A stretch of 64,000 nt of DNA, taken from positions 8,157,838-8,221,837 of the forward strand of contig CM034401.1 of the NCBI GenBank assembly GCA_019925095.2. Reading direction: 5' to 3'. The notes below the pieces were generated by a model. The model searched no databases and was not told the DNA's origin. It saw nothing but the letters and a program-made list of their open reading frames with translations. The stretch comes from Dendrolimus kikuchii (Eukaryota > Arthropoda > Insecta > Lepidoptera > Lasiocampidae). Within the stretch, counting starts at the first letter, position 1, and every line of letters starts with the position of its first letter. This document shows positions 1 through 11,454 of the stretch, one piece after another. The position numbers were made by a program, and so were the translations under genes.

Positions 1-206
1 ATTTTCGCGCTGAGCTGTACATTAAGAGTCTTGTGCCACTATATCTGTAAGTGCTGGCGTATTAATTAATCATTTTGATGTATTGCCGTATTGTAGTGAA
101 TTATTTCTAGGCGTTTAATATGAGAGAATAAATTTGATGAACAGGCCACATTTCTTTCATAAAGTAGAAATATTTCCTACCAATATTTGTCACTTTGTAT
201 AAATAT

Positions 207-268
207 TGTTACGAGTGCGGGACTCGAATTAAAATGCCGTTGCAATTGCTATAGAATTTATTAGAATT
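207..268 (-). mobile_element. LTR-like terminal fragment (family L)
   Basis: The segment begins TGTTACGAG and continues with a stretch (CGAATTAAAATGCCGTTG) that recurs at 63433 on the same strand and, reverse-complemented, at the end of 42876-43635. Read on the minus strand it would be the 3' end (CTCGTAACA) of an LTR-like element. Only about 60 bases survive before LINE sequence starts near 270. No internal region or primer-binding site is visible. The LTR assignment is an inference from the terminal CA and the AATAAA upstream in the longer copies. Confidence 0.5.
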
Positions 269-269
269 T

Positions 270-473
270 ATTAAAAAGAATAAAATTTGTATGCCTCTAC
301 ATACCACTGCATTATATGACAAAAACGTGCTTGGTATGGCACCAAGAATATATAATAAGTTACCGTGTAATATAATGCAAGAAAATAATTTTAATATGTT
401 TAAACAAAAATTATTCGAGTGGTTGGTCAAAAAATCCTATTACAGTGTCCAAGAATATTTAAGTGAGAGATAA
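270..473 (+). pseudogene. LINE reverse transcriptase C-terminal fragment
   Basis: The open frame running to the stop at 471-473 encodes about 60 residues resembling the extreme C-terminus of arthropod CR1/Jockey-like LINE polyproteins: a small-residue/T-rich strand, 'IYNKLP' (the usual YN-LP motif), 'FKQKLFEWLV', then 'YYSVQEYL'. The ATG at 291 is internal, since coding similarity starts about 20 bases upstream. The RT catalytic region is missing, so this is a 5'-truncated copy. Bases 474-690 look like its 3' UTR, ending in ATGATATGATTTGATT, a TGAT-type simple tail. Family is recognised from motif pattern only. Confidence 0.6.
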
Positions 474-971
474 AAATTTAGAACATATTGTGTTGTTTGA
501 AATAAAATAAAATATGTATAAAGCATCAAATTAAATATTACAGTTTACAGATATAGGTTAAGTAGTATTAATATTGCGATGCTACTAAAGGCAATCTAAG
601 TAATAAGGTCTCAGTTACATTGTATAATAACCTATGTACCACTTAGTTCGCAATAAAAATGATATGATTTGATTTTTTTGATGGTGAAGAAAAAGGTCAA
701 GAGTACTATTTCTCTCTTTTCTTAAAAATAGAGGCGGTATGAAATTAAAAATTAAACTAGTTACTTACTCTTCCGGTTACTGGGCTACATTTTAAGTTTT
801 TGCGAATAATACAATACTGAACGCCATCCTTATATTATATACAGTAGTTTAGGAGGTTGGATGGATTTTAGTTGTACCTTTAGGCAAAAACTACGGAGCG
901 AATTTTGATGAAAATTTACCGTGATAAAGCTGATACATCATAATAGTACAAATATTGTAATTTATAAAGAT
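474..971. other. LINE 3' UTR, then unassigned AT-rich DNA
   Basis: Bases 474-690 follow the LINE stop codon and probably belong to its 3' UTR. From about 690 to 957 I see only AT-rich sequence with no coding or repeat signature I can name. Confidence 0.4.
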
Positions 972-1095
972 ACATACATACATACATACATAACTTCACG
1001 CCAGTTCCCTTGCGGGGTAGGCACGAACAACAGAGCGCCATTTAGGCCCATTCTTACACACCTCACTTGCTTCTTTGACATTCATAACTCATTCA
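972..1095 (-). mobile_element. RTE-1 LINE, severely 5'-truncated copy
   Basis: This is the reverse complement of the RTE-1 3' end, with a (CATA)n tail on the left and then the last codons of the ORF. A 14-bp direct repeat, TAATTTATAAAGAT, flanks it at 958-971 and 1096-1109, a target-site duplication proving insertion by target-primed reverse transcription. Only about 120 bp were copied. Sequence matches the other RTE-1 copies closely, so the insertion is young. Confidence 0.9.
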
Positions 1096-1109
1096 TAATT
1101 TATAAAGAT

Positions 1110-2074
1110 GTTGTACAAATTTGCCAAAATATAATGATTAAAGATCCAGTAGAAGTTTTGTCGGGTTATTCCTTCTTCAACCCACGAAATCTAATCCTAG
1201 ATAAAAGAAAATCTTAAATCTACCCAAACCTATTGTCATGTGTCCAGTAACGAGCAGTGCTGATGCTGGAGGGTTGAGGTTAATAACGCCCGTCATCGTA
1301 CGAATTTAGATGTGATTAACAATTCTAACCACATTGCGAACTTTCAGCATAGAGGCAGTCGAAGTCACAGGCTGCCGCTAGCATTAAGATATACATATAT
1401 CGAGAAGTTAGAAATTGTCGTTAAGAGGAATATTCCGATACGTTCACAATCCAATAATATTATCCAAATATACATAAGCAACGTTGAACACTTAATCCCT
1501 TACGTTGTATTGAACTGAAATGTTTGTGTTGGCGCCAAAATGTATTTCAAAGCAAATGGATACGTCAATCTTGTTCAAAGCCAATAGTCATGGTACGGCC
1601 AGTTCATATCATGTACCTATATAACGTTTATCGTCCCAAAAGTTTTTAGGGTGCCGTAGATATTTTGTCAAGAACGGGATTCTTATGGAAATCGTCTTAT
1701 GCGGAGGCCTACAGCGGTCGCTTTCGCAGATTCATATGATGAACTTGACAAGTATCTAAATAAAGTGGATGTGTATGCTATGTCTTAAACTACTAGTATA
1801 AGTAGACACGTGTCAATTTTACAAAACGACTCCTCATAAGCAGCCGGTTTAGGTAGGTTTAGCTACAGTAATTAGCGTCAATAAACCGCCAATTAATGTC
1901 AATAACAAGTCATTAAGGAACATCTTTATGGTTTTTAAATAACTAATGATCCCAAAATTTACATTATATTTTTTTCAGTTCTCGGTTATATTTATCGAGG
2001 CCACTCCTAATATTAACATTTTCATAAATTCACTACGACACCCGCATATAGATTACATACGCTCCTTCTTCTAA
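1110..2074. other. No recognised gene or element
   Basis: AT-rich sequence with short open frames only (longest about 70 codons) and no motif I recognise on either strand. Confidence 0.5.
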
Positions 2075-2815
2075 GCCGTTCTCTCTTTGCTGAGGATCAT
2101 AACTTTAATGGCATTGAATAAGTGCTCTCCTCCACCGAGATCGGTTTTAGCACGGTGGAGGGCCTAACTTATCGATGTGTTCAGCTGGTCTGCAGCCTGG
2201 TCAATCCACCTGTTTGGAGATTTATCACGAGGTCTCTTGTCTTCTACTTTCCCCGTGACTACCAGTCTCTTCATGTTATCTGGGTTCTTGCGGGCTATAT
2301 GGTCAGAGCAATTTAGTATCTGTGGTCGGCAAACTGCTGATAACCTCTGGTGATCTCCAATGCTACGCCCTTCTAGTATGGAGGCATTCATCCGGCGAGC
2401 TGTCCATGGAAATTTTAGCATTCGACGCCAACACCACATATCAAAGGCCTCAATTTTGTGTTTGTCTGCTGTCTTTACAGTCCAAGTTTCCGAACCATAC
2501 AAAAATATGGAGAAGACAAGGTTCTACAATAGGAGCTTTTTTTGTCCGCTTTAAAATATGTCGGTCTTTCCATATTTTATTTAGACGGGTCATAGCAGTC
2601 TTGGGCATTCCAATGCATCTACGTAGTACTGGATCCCGACTCCCCTTGTTAGTAATGATAACGCCAAGATATTGGAAATGGTGTACAATTTCGTAGACAT
2701 TTAATACTGACATCTCAAGGAGAGTGTTGAAGCGATCGGCTATCATTATTTTGGTCTTGGACTTGTTAACTTTAAGACCCATCTCTAGACTAGCCGTCGT
2801 TCGAGCCGTCGAAAT
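2075..2815 (-). pseudogene. RTE-2: RTE-type LINE, RT C-terminal half, frameshifted
   Basis: Two minus-strand frames make one decayed polyprotein. The first (2450-2808) carries 'GLKVNKSKTKIM', 'QYLGVIITNKG' and 'AMTRLNKIWKDR', the post-RT thumb segment. The second (2164-2502) carries 'YGSETWTVKTADKHKIEAF', 'MWCWRRMLKFPWTARR', 'HIARKNPDN' and 'GKVEDKRP', the C-terminal domain of RTE-like LINEs often annotated as craniofacial development protein 2-like. The frame changes near 2500. Coding similarity seems to run on to about 2075 with stops (a DPQQRE-like end). The 5' half, including endonuclease and YADD box, is absent. Confidence 0.8.
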
Positions 2816-3489
2816 ATAGAAATAGATTTAATACTTTTTGAAAAACCCAATACAACGGACGGACAGATATGACAGTTTCCTGTGTTCCGTGTTGTAGTAA
2901 TGACTAACAATAAGTGTTGGAATTTTGTGCTACGCATATGTTAGCAACAACTCGTACAAATCACCGAACAAAATCTTTTTTGCTGATTTGGATTGAAATA
3001 AGCATCTGTCTTTTCTTACTTTGAAATTGGCAAAATCAATACCAAATGCGTTATAGACATAATAAAAAAAAGTGTTGGAATCTACTACAAAAAGTTTTTA
3101 ATGTGATTGATAAAGTTTAGGACTGACCATGATATGTAATTTTTAAATTAAGAACTTTATTGATGTTCTTTTGTTTTTACAAAGTGTAAATTTTTTCTCT
3201 TCATATAAAAGTAGTCTAATTTGCATGTAAAACCGTAATTATCAAAATATTTACAGTCCACTATGAACCAACATTTAACGAATTGTTTTACACTAAGTAT
3301 TAACCCTAATAAAGAAAATATTTTGGCAATATACCGTCTGAAAGCCTTTATACATGACATGACACACACAATATCTGTGAATCATAAGATCCACACGCAT
3401 ATTTAAACGCGCCTGGACCACTTTAATTGACGTGATCATGGAATATATCCGGCAAGGTACGGAGCTCTTGGAAACTGCCATAGATTATA
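2816..3489. other. No recognised gene or element
   Basis: AT-rich DNA. Minus-strand frames of 60-70 codons show no family motif. Confidence 0.45.
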
Positions 3490-3695
3490 ATAATCGGCAG
3501 ACAAAACACATTTCATATCTTCAAGTTATGTCTGTATTATCACTTGTTATTAAGTTATCCTTGTCTGATCTCTGACACCTAGACCAAATTAAATAGCAGA
3601 AAGTTCGTTTACAAATATCATACCAGGAATCAAATCTGAAACATCTGCGCTCCAGTAAGCTTAGATCACTCAACCATAGACGTCGTAAAGATGCG
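3490..3695 (-). mobile_element. tRNA-derived SINE, degraded
   Basis: Read on the minus strand from 3695, the sequence has a tRNA-like head: TATGGTTGAGTG resembles an A box and GATTTGATTCC a B box (consensus GGTTCGANTCC). It is followed by a body resembling the copy at 32450-32655, including a GGTCTAGGTGTC-like block. The B box is mutated, so pol III transcription is unlikely. Boundaries are approximate. Confidence 0.55.
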
Positions 3696-4445
3696 GATCC
3701 GCTCAGCCAGTCAGTCCTCCATTAAATAATTCTACCGTCCTTTTTTATCACCTCCACTCTGTCATGAGGCAGGACAGAGGATATTCTTTTTCTTTTCTTG
3801 TCTTGTATATATACTTATGCTATGGGAATATTATTCTTTATTTATTTTTATTTAAATTAATCTTTTGAAAACTCTTATACGTATTAAAATTTTCTTATAA
3901 TTCATTATATAATATTACTGACTTATACTGTCTTATTATTATATATATTGTTTTTAAGAAATTTATTCATCTTGTTTATTGCTATGCACGTTATTATATT
4001 TCATATCTATCATGTCTATTTATGTATATCTAGTTACTGTTATCAGCTTAGCGACGTAACAGAGTACATTACAAAATCACCTAATTTTAGACAGTAGTGT
4101 TTTGCTGCTATATAATTATCTACAGTATGTATGTATGTATGCATATATGCTACCGTCCTTAAACTAACATAGATGTATACTGTGCATAGCAAACAAATAA
4201 CATAGGCTTAGAACATAGATAAACATGCACGGTCGAAATAGGATAAATACAGTGCGCGGACGGGCAGTTTTCCTCATAAATAGATTACCCAGCTGTCAGC
4301 GCGCTTGTGAGCCGAAGCGAATCTATTAAGCGCGTTATTTCCGTTCACACAGACCGACGTGGATGTGATTGTATAGAAACGCCTTATCCCTGGCTTTAAC
4401 AATCTCTATGGTCTAGTAATATGAGTGTTGGTGCCTTTGATTTTT
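3696..4445. other. No recognised gene; short TATG tract
   Basis: A short (GTAT)n tract lies near 4125-4142. The segment 4240-4400 is less AT-rich than its surroundings (contains CAGCTG and several CpG) but has no coding signature. Confidence 0.4.
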
Positions 4446-5177
4446 TTGGAGTGAAACTTGTATATAGACGGGGTCTTACGATTTTTCTGTCACAAAAAAG
4501 CGTCACGGCCGCGTGTTCTAATACTTACATTTTTAAACTCGTGATATCTTTCGAATGGAATGTCCGAATTGAATAATTCAAAAAGTTATATAAAGCTGTT
4601 GAAGCAGTCTTGAATATGAAGAAACCTATTTTGATAAGGATGAATACCAAGATACAAATAAAGAGCCTTTTCTAGCGGCGTCGTTTTAATAAATTTTTTA
4701 AAATAAAAGAACACTTATTGTGGCATAACTATAATAGTGAGACATATGCTGTCGCGACACTTTTTCTAAACAATGATGTGTTCTGCAAAGTCGTACTACA
4801 TTATTTTATTCTATCATCAATAGTTTTCGCAGCGCACGCGATTTTAGGTATTTTTTTTACACATTGGCTTACATTAATAACATTATTGGAGTTTTAGTAA
4901 GGATCTCTATTTTTATATATATGTAATATAGCCTATATCACCCGGGGATAGTGTAGCCTGCCAACAGTGAAAGAATTTTTCAAATCAGTTCAGTAGTTTC
5001 GGAGCCTCTTGAATGCAAACAAACAATCTACTCTTTCCTCTTTATAATATTATTATAGATATTCATAAATATTTATTATAAAATTAATTAGATATTTGCA
5101 TATTATAAAAATCGCAAGATTTTGCGCTGAAAGTAGTTTAATAAAATTGGGAGCTGGATTGCCCTAAAAAGCCCTAA
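4446..5177 (+). repeat. Composite repeat M, copy 1 (uninterrupted)
   Basis: About 730 bases align along their length with 51862-53288, starting at GTGAAACTT and including GGGGTCTTACGATTTTTC, CGGCCGCGTGTTCTA, AGAGCCTTTTCTAGCGGC, TGTCGCGACACTTTTT and the block TTTCAAATC-GTTCAGTAGTT. The internal end TTTCCTCTTTATAATATTATTATAGAT (5035-5062) resembles the reverse complement of a lepidopteran Helitron 5' terminus, but homology between the copies continues beyond it. This copy lacks the two insertions seen in copy 2 and therefore serves as the empty site. No reading frame is conserved. Confidence 0.8.
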
Positions 5178-5340
5178 AAATCTAGTTGAAAAACGAATGG
5201 CAACGGACAAGTGGAAAAACTTGAAGTTAAAATTTTGTTGCGATTCATTTTGTCACTTGAAGTTTTTCCTCTTGTCCGTTACCATTCGTTTTTCAACTTG
5301 TCCGTTGAAGTTTTACTTCTAATATGTGTTCCAGCACACA
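5178..5340. repeat. Fold-back unit attached to repeat M
   Basis: An imperfect palindrome runs from about 5189 to 5300: GAATGGCAACGGACAAG on the left is answered by CTTGTCCGTTACCATTC on the right, with TTGAAGTTAAAATTTTG between. The same words make up the larger fold-back array at 53771-54140. A TTCCAGCACACA block ends it near 5340, matching in inverted orientation the block at about 53742. Confidence 0.8.
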
Positions 5341-6234
5341 TTTTGTTTTTTTTTTGGATTTTAAGGCTTGGCAGCTAGGCCTTTAAGCCAGATCTTAGAT
5401 TCAACGTAGTTTCTTCATTTTCTTAAATCTATGTGTAAACTGTAGGTTATCAGCTAGTGCCATTCAACGGAGTTCTTGTGACAACTCAAAAGGCCACATT
5501 TGACTTTACAGTTCACATTTCTCACAAAACACATAATTACTACTCAAAAACTGTCAATATCCGGCAACTATTGTTCATTTTAGAGTAATTTTACACATTT
5601 TTAGGAAATAAAACTGCACAGCACAACATCTCCTTTCAGTTCTCGGCAAAAACTGCTTGGCGCCTTTGACTTATTACGCTGACGCAGATAATCCAGAAAA
5701 GGCGCTGTTTTCAATATTTAGTCTTAGAATTGCTACTATGTATTTATATTCGTCACATAAACTTATAATATAACTTAATTGTCTAAACTTAGGAACACAG
5801 TACAATGTCTGCCATGTGATGAATATTAAAACTAATTTCGTTGTTTCAACCCGACCAAATATATTATACAAAGTAGTTGTTAATAGCAACTTCGTCCATG
5901 TTAATTTTATTACATTCTGGCCCCCAATTTTCTATTACAATCGTCTCCGAATGGCTGTACACTGACATCATAAGGGATGCTTTTATATCCTAACCAACCA
6001 GTACAGTAGCAATGCCAATGATCGACCATTCCAAAACTATTGTAACAGCAGACTTTGCAATGATTTGAAAATGTACTTGTCTTTATATTTTATCAAAAGC
6101 TCCCTAACTTATTTTTATCACTATTGTAAATTAATTAAATGATTAATAGATTAATTAATGAATCAATAAACACATATTTATTAAAGTAGGTTTGAATCAA
6201 TTAATTATCATAGTCCAACTCTATCTAGGCAAGA
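5341..6234. other. No recognised gene or element
   Basis: AT-rich. A minus-strand frame at 5674-5889 has no recognisable domain. Nothing supports a gene. Confidence 0.45.
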
Positions 6235-6395
6235 TCTATATTCGTGTAGTTTGGCGCACAATTCGAACGTGAAGCTTGCAAAGCAATCGATTTCCGGCCT
6301 ATTCGACTTTAAACGGGAATCAAACCCGATATCCGAACGGATTTAGTTGCGGACTCGATAGTCGTAAATGAATAGAGCCCACTGGCCCAGTTCCA
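6235..6395 (-). mobile_element. tRNA-like SINE head, degraded
   Basis: On the minus strand the sequence starts TGGGCCAGTGGGCTC, like an A box in a tRNA-type SINE, and carries GGGTTTGATTCCCG about 60 bases on, close to a B box. The two boxes have tRNA-like spacing. There is no cloverleaf good enough for a real tRNA gene. The 3' limit is uncertain. Confidence 0.5.
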
Positions 6396-6839
6396 TTCAC
6401 TTAACTTTATCCTTGAAGTGTCTAAATCAATATACTTTAACCAATTAACCGGTAAGATGTGGTCCCTGATAATTCTTACTCTTCATTAAATTAATAATAT
6501 TAGTGGCAACAGTTCAATACCAATATTACCTATTAAAAATAATATGAAAAATTGGATATTAGTAATATAACGTTAATGAACTGCAACACAGTTTGACCGA
6601 TGGTAATGAAATCTGGTATATCTAGGTGTTTATTCATGTCGAAATTTTATATACTATCCATTTACTTTGCCCTGTTAATAGATGACGCTGTAGCGCATAA
6701 ATATCTCTACCGTTTATTGATCGCCATGAAAATCTACATAATAATTATCGGCAGACACACAAACATTGTTGTATATCGTCAAATTAACCAAGTTACACTG
6801 AATATGCTGAAATCTGTTTGTTTGTTATATTTCCACAAA
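6396..6839. other. No recognised gene; open frame of doubtful meaning
   Basis: A 111-codon plus-strand frame (6600-6935) overlaps the start of the next Helitron and has no domain, so I read it as chance. Confidence 0.4.
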
Positions 6840-7287
6840 TCTATATATATGAAAGAAAGTTGTGTTAGTTACACTATTTATAACTCAAGAACGGCGGTAC
6901 CGATTTGGCTGAAAATTGGTGGGCAGGTAGCTTAGAACCAGGAGACGGACATAGGATACTTTTTATTCCATTGGAACCGGTAGGTGGCGCTGAGATCGGG
7001 TTCTAGAATCCTCCTAATCACCTGGACCGATTTTGATGATTTTGTTTTTGTGTGTTTGAGTGGGTTCCCGTATGGTTTAGATTCACAATTAGAACCGGTA
7101 GGTGGTGCTGAGATCGGGTTCTAGAATCCTCCTAATCACCTGGACCGATTTTGGTGATTTTGTTTTTGTGTGTTTGAGTGGGTTCCCGGATGGTTTAAAT
7201 CCACAATTAGAACCGGTAGGTGGCACTGGGATCGGGACCTAGATTTTTATTTTTTCAGAGCAGAATAACGTCTGCCGAGGCCGCTGG
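6840..7287 (+). mobile_element. Non-autonomous Helitron with 118-bp internal tandem repeat
   Basis: The left end TCTATATATATGAAAG follows an A, and the right end GCCGCTGG precedes a T, fitting Helitron 5' TC and 3' CTRR insertion between A and T. The 3' part ACGTCTGCC...CCGCTGG matches, as reverse complement, the ends at 19176, 22727 and 44967. Inside, GAACCGGTAGGTGG recurs at 6974, 7092 and 7210, an exact 118-bp period with two full units and the start of a third. No Rep/helicase coding sequence is present. Confidence 0.75.
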
Positions 7288-7659
7288 TAGTATATAATAA
7301 TAAGTATTATAATAGTTGTGGAAATATAACAATTGAAAGAATCTTATCAAACTTGACAAGGAGATATACTGTAACCTAATGGTGCTGCTTCACCTGCGTT
7401 AGTGTTAAAGATTTACACTGTGGCCGAATCCATCTTATTTAAAGTGATCGAAAATAACGCTGTTGATGCATAGCCACGTTAGTGTATAACTGTTTATACC
7501 TGCATACGTTATCAGACAATATTTAAGGTCATTAACAACGTCGCATCTCAAATAACGTATTAAACCCAACCCATATCTGCTTGAAACGGCCCATATCTGT
7601 AACACTATCGCAGATGTAGCCGCACCATAAGGAATAACGTAAGCTATATTTAGTCTTCT
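7288..7659. other. No recognised gene or element
   Basis: AT-rich sequence without coding or repeat signature that I can name. Confidence 0.4.
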
Positions 7660-7836
7660 AAATTACTTCTGAGGGGGGTGAAATAGAGGATAAAAATGTA
7701 TATGGATAATCGATATGACGTAAAGAAAATGAAAAACTTTTATTCTTTTGTAAGTAATAAAGCAACATAGAGTTACGTTTTTCTCAATGCAGAAACTACA
7801 AAAATAATAGCGGACGACAGCACAGGTAACAGCTAG
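7660..7836 (+). mobile_element. Helitron 3' remnant
   Basis: The segment ends GGTAACAGCTAG followed by T, a typical lepidopteran Helitron 3' terminus (CTAG|T). The upstream sequence is degenerate and the 5' end cannot be placed with confidence. Confidence 0.45.
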
Positions 7837-8234
7837 TGCAATATATGTAGATAAACATGGATACTAATGCGAGTTGGTAAACTTTATACATCATTAAACA
7901 GAATCGGTAAAGTTTTGAAAATGCATCCATTCGTATCGAGTCGCGTTCAACTAATGCCTATTGTAATCAAATGTTTCCATTATTTACGGTTAACTGGTCC
8001 CATTGAGTTTGCCGTCATCGTAAATATTTGGTTTTCAGAACTATTTGATACTGATGAAATTTAGCTATTGTGTAAAATTTCATATTTCATTATATTCTAA
8101 AAATCTGCCATGTGATGTTCAATCTGCGTACGTTGAATGTTTTTGTCATTTATATATAGAGCCCGAAAGAACATTTAATCTTAAATATTGCCGACTCCTC
8201 GAGATCTCATACGCTAAACTAACCAGGGCGATGG

Positions 8235-8625
8235 CCTGAGGTCGCGAAAATCACAAAGCTGCTGAGAGATCCGGAGAGACGAGGAACTGTTCAGATTGGT
8301 AACTTCGTCTTCCTTTTAACACCGCGCCGCACGCAATTGGTTGGGCGTTCATCCTCACTTCCTAAAGCTGCTTCGCTCTTGTACGCAACGGTTCTCTAGA
8401 ACGTTTGCGTCTCCTTGCGCACCATGGGGATTTAGAATGAGCTCCCGCCGTGGTTTTCCCATAGCGCTACAATATGGGGTTCTTTAAAAAGGGTGTTATA
8501 AAATTTCTTCAAAGCCTGCAGCGCGTTGGTGACATCTCTGGTGTTGCAAATTTTCATAGGCGACGGTAACCGTTTTCCATCAGGTGGGCCGTCTGCCTAT
8601 CTGCTGTACTCCAGCTATAAAAAAA
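8235..8625 (+). mobile_element. CR1-like LINE 3' end with poly-A
   Basis: Decayed coding sequence is recognisable at 8260-8520 in shifting frames: a TRN/LRLPF-like segment, 'NELPPWFS' at about 8435-8460 (the W/FNELP motif of CR1-like C-termini), then 'RYNMGFFKKGV'. The 3' end GGCGACGGTAACCG...CCATCAGGTGGGCCGTCTGCC runs into a poly-A at 8618-8625. This last 110 bp closely matches the 3' end of SINE-A. RT and endonuclease regions are absent. Confidence 0.75.
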
Positions 8626-8879
8626 GACCACCAGATGGCGACTTAAAACCCGAGATGGCCACCGAACGCCAATAAATGGCCAACGAAGGCGTAGAAGTAG
8701 CCAGCGGAATGCAGAGAAGAATCCAGCAGCTCCAAACCCAGTCATCAGTGGGTAGTTGCCCACTGAGTTGCAGCCGGGTTAAGAGATAAAATTTCGAGGT
8801 CCCAACCTTCTTGTTCTGACCAAGAGGAAAAAGATCCTGGTGATAAATATCACATATATAGAAAAAAACTTATTAAAAT

Positions 8880-9012
8880 TAAAAGTTTGTGGGATATTCG
8901 GTTCCAAAGTCGTAATAACAGTCACTAACAAACAAACGCAGGTAGAGCTGGGGCATAAATTATTTTATATAGAGTCCGTGTCTCACGCCAAAGAAATTGC
9001 GGCGACAGCTAG
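8880..9012 (+). mobile_element. Helitron 3' remnant
   Basis: Ends GCGGCGACAGCTAG|T, the usual Helitron 3' terminus. The body is short and degenerate, and no 5' TC end is identified. Confidence 0.45.
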
Positions 9013-10204
9013 TTTTAAACAAAGAACTTGGTAGATTACCGTCTATTTAAAAGCATCACAGACCTTTTAAAATGTAACTTATAGTCTTCTTAATCCACAC
9101 CAGTCTTAATCTTAAATAGAGTGCCTTAAGCTTGTTCTCGGATCACTTATGTAACTTCAAAGCTCTTGGATTTCTTCGCCATTAAAACAAATGAGTCGTA
9201 ATTTTAATTATCCTTTTATTTAAGTCCTCGACTAATCAAATACAATGTTTGTGCTAGCGTAATTGGGGCACGAAATAGCTACAACTGTCTAGGATTATAT
9301 GGATTATGGATTCATTATATTATTGTGAGCATAGAAATATCCAACTGAGTTCGCAATTATCTCATGATTGAATTAATAATTACTTATATATGGGTGATAA
9401 CTGAATCTATTTATGGATGGACAATTTTTGATAACAGAAAGTATTCTGTGCACTAGCAATGGTTTGGTTTTATTTTTTCTTAAAATCTCTTCTTGGACAA
9501 GAGGTAACCTCGAAGAGATCGCTATGAACGACAAGGCCGCCAATTGTTCAATAGTGAATAATTATTAATTAAACAAATTTATACAATGTAGAGTTTTATT
9601 CATTCTTCATTTTATGGTTCCGTGTCCAAAAAGAAAATTGGTTCAAATTCTTAAGCACTTCAAAATCCTTCGCTGTGCGTTAGATACACACTTATGGCCA
9701 GTTTCTATATCTTACTATTCATTCACTTGTCTTACCATCGGATTAATTTTTACATTACTTGTATGGTGTTTATGTCAAATTTTAACCGATAGTAATACAA
9801 ATGAACGGTCGGTAAGATAATGATACTTGGTTGGGACGAAGTTTCGAAGACCATCGAACAACTTATATAGTAATTAGGGCAATTATAAGACTTTCTATTT
9901 TCAAAGCGACGTATATTACACTAATGTATATTATTATTTTAGATTTTAATTTATTTAATAATAATAATAATATTTAATAATATGCAGCGGTCAGCATTTT
10001 TCGTTCCAGTTACATTTTTTTCGTCGAGCTCCCATCCGCCGAGTAACGATAGATACGGAACTTCGTACCAAAAGTGAAATATATATTACGTACAATGAAG
10101 CGTTTCATTAGGGATTAGGAAGGTACTGGTTTTGTCACTTGTCTTTTAGCATTTTCGCATATCGTAGCATACATTCTCGTAGCATTACACTTCCTTTTAA
10201 ATGA
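9013..10204. other. Mostly unassigned; LINE-tail fragment near 9.5 kb
   Basis: At about 9485-9545 the words GACAAGAGGTAACCTCGAAGAGATCGCTATGAACGA... resemble a common LINE 3' UTR also seen at 10215 and, reversed, at 30345 (family E). The rest, including a 68-codon frame at 9614-9820, carries no family motif. Confidence 0.4.
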
Positions 10205-10325
10205 ATTAATTCTAGCCAAACGTTGTCTGGAAGAGATTGCTATTTTGTGATAAAATCGCTTATAAGATATATTTTCTTTTACTCTTTGTACGATACTTTG
10301 ATGTGCTATCTATCTTATAGCTTAA
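10205..10325 (+). mobile_element. LINE 3' UTR fragment (family E)
   Basis: GTTGTCTGGAAGAGATTGC and the later TGTGCTATCTATCTTAT match, on the opposite strand, the segment at 30345-30490. The block resembles a LINE 3' end that normally finishes in a (TATC)n tail. No coding part remains. Confidence 0.45.
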
Positions 10326-10905
10326 AACATATATAAAATTCGATAAAACTTCACCAAAACGAAAATTAATAAAACATTTCAATTAAGAAACTTTTTCCAA
10401 GAAACTTACTACTAAAGATGTTATGTAAGAAATGAAAGGGAAATTTTCTTGTGACCTTTACTAAAATCTTTGTTAAAATGGAGCTTAGCCTTCGACATAA
10501 TGAGATTTCAACAGAGTTGAATATAACAATATAAAAGATTATTGCCATTGTTAAAAAAAGATTTTTATGAACGCTTCTGTTGTTATTACAGGGTAATGAT
10601 TTTGCCTTCATTTTTCATTAGAAATTACATTATTAAAAATTATTATCTTGACATGTTATTAGAAGACTATGCGCGTCACTGCACGTATTTAGACCCGTTA
10701 TAATATTCGGTTATAATATGTATAAATGAAAAAGGATTTTTGAATTAAGAAGATATCAAAGGATAGCGCGTCGCTTTCAATTTTTCCGGTTATCATTTCA
10801 AAGAACGCTTTTTGAATGACTATTGTTCTACTATACGGGTCGCTCTGTAAAGGAGAATGTTATTTTGATTGGGGTAACATATAGGTGTAAGTTGTTTTCT
10901 TGTAA
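10326..10905. other. No recognised gene or element
   Basis: AT-rich DNA with an 81-codon minus frame (10366-10611) that lacks any known motif. Confidence 0.4.
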
Positions 10906-11219
10906 TTTTTTTTTTATTGCAGGAGATCAGCAGACAGGCAGATGGCCTACTTGATGGAAAGCGGTTACCATCGCCTATGGACATTTGCAACACCAAGTTG
11001 CTGCAAATGCGCTGCTGCTCTCTTAAGGGAAACTGGAACCTGGTCACTTATGCCGGAACACAACTCGAATGTTGTTATGGCGACATACTTTAGACCAGGG
11101 GTGGTAGCCATCCAGTCGGACAAATGCCCTACCACCTGGCTGTGGGTTGTTAAGTCGCCTCTTACGACAGGCCGCCCGGCCGCAGGAAATTGTATTCTTT
11201 CTCCGTTCCTGCACGGATA
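10906..11219 (-). mobile_element. SINE-A, full-length copy
   Basis: About 310 bp. On the minus strand it starts at TCCGTGCAGGAACGGAG, passes CGGCCTGTCGTAAGAGGCGA, GGATGGCTACCACCCCTGG and GAGAGCAGCAGCGCAT-like blocks and ends CTCCTGCAAT plus poly-A (poly-T at 10906-10915). At least four other copies (26129, 45411, 48717, 50575) begin at nearly the same base, which is SINE behaviour rather than random LINE truncation. The open frames inside are not conserved between copies. No convincing tRNA-type A/B box pair is seen. Confidence 0.85.
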
Positions 11220-11454
11220 AATATGGGTTCATTTGGTCATAGATTTAAGTAATTATATACTTATTTATTTATTTTAAAGTGACAAAGTTATTATTTTATT
11301 GTTGGTTTCATTTAAATCTATTTATTTGGTTTACTAATCAAAATTTCGTAAATTAAATTACTTTAACAAAATTGGGTCGTTTTAACATCACGCCAAATGG
11401 AGCTTTTGCACTAAAAATCAGCGGTGTGTCACATATAATTCCAGCACAGCAAGA

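Noticed and set aside
971..990. (CATA)n/(TATG)n tracts as independent microsatellites
   Set aside because: They are the 3' tails of RTE-1 copies, always next to the ORF stop codon.
5035..5062. Separate complete Helitron ending within repeat M
   Set aside because: A Helitron-like terminus is visible, but both repeat M copies continue in homology beyond it, so it was treated as part of the composite repeat.
6600..6935. 111-codon ORF with hydrophobic stretches
   Set aside because: It runs into the Helitron start and has no family similarity that I recognise.
6974..7215. CRISPR-like array
   Set aside because: Units are directly adjacent 118-bp tandem repeats without spacers, inside a Helitron in a eukaryotic genome.
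10942..11220. Recurring ~90-codon ORFs (YHRLWTF...TGRPAAGNC) as a gene family
   Set aside because: They are chance frames on SINE-A copies. Both strands and several frames are open and indels between copies are not in threes.
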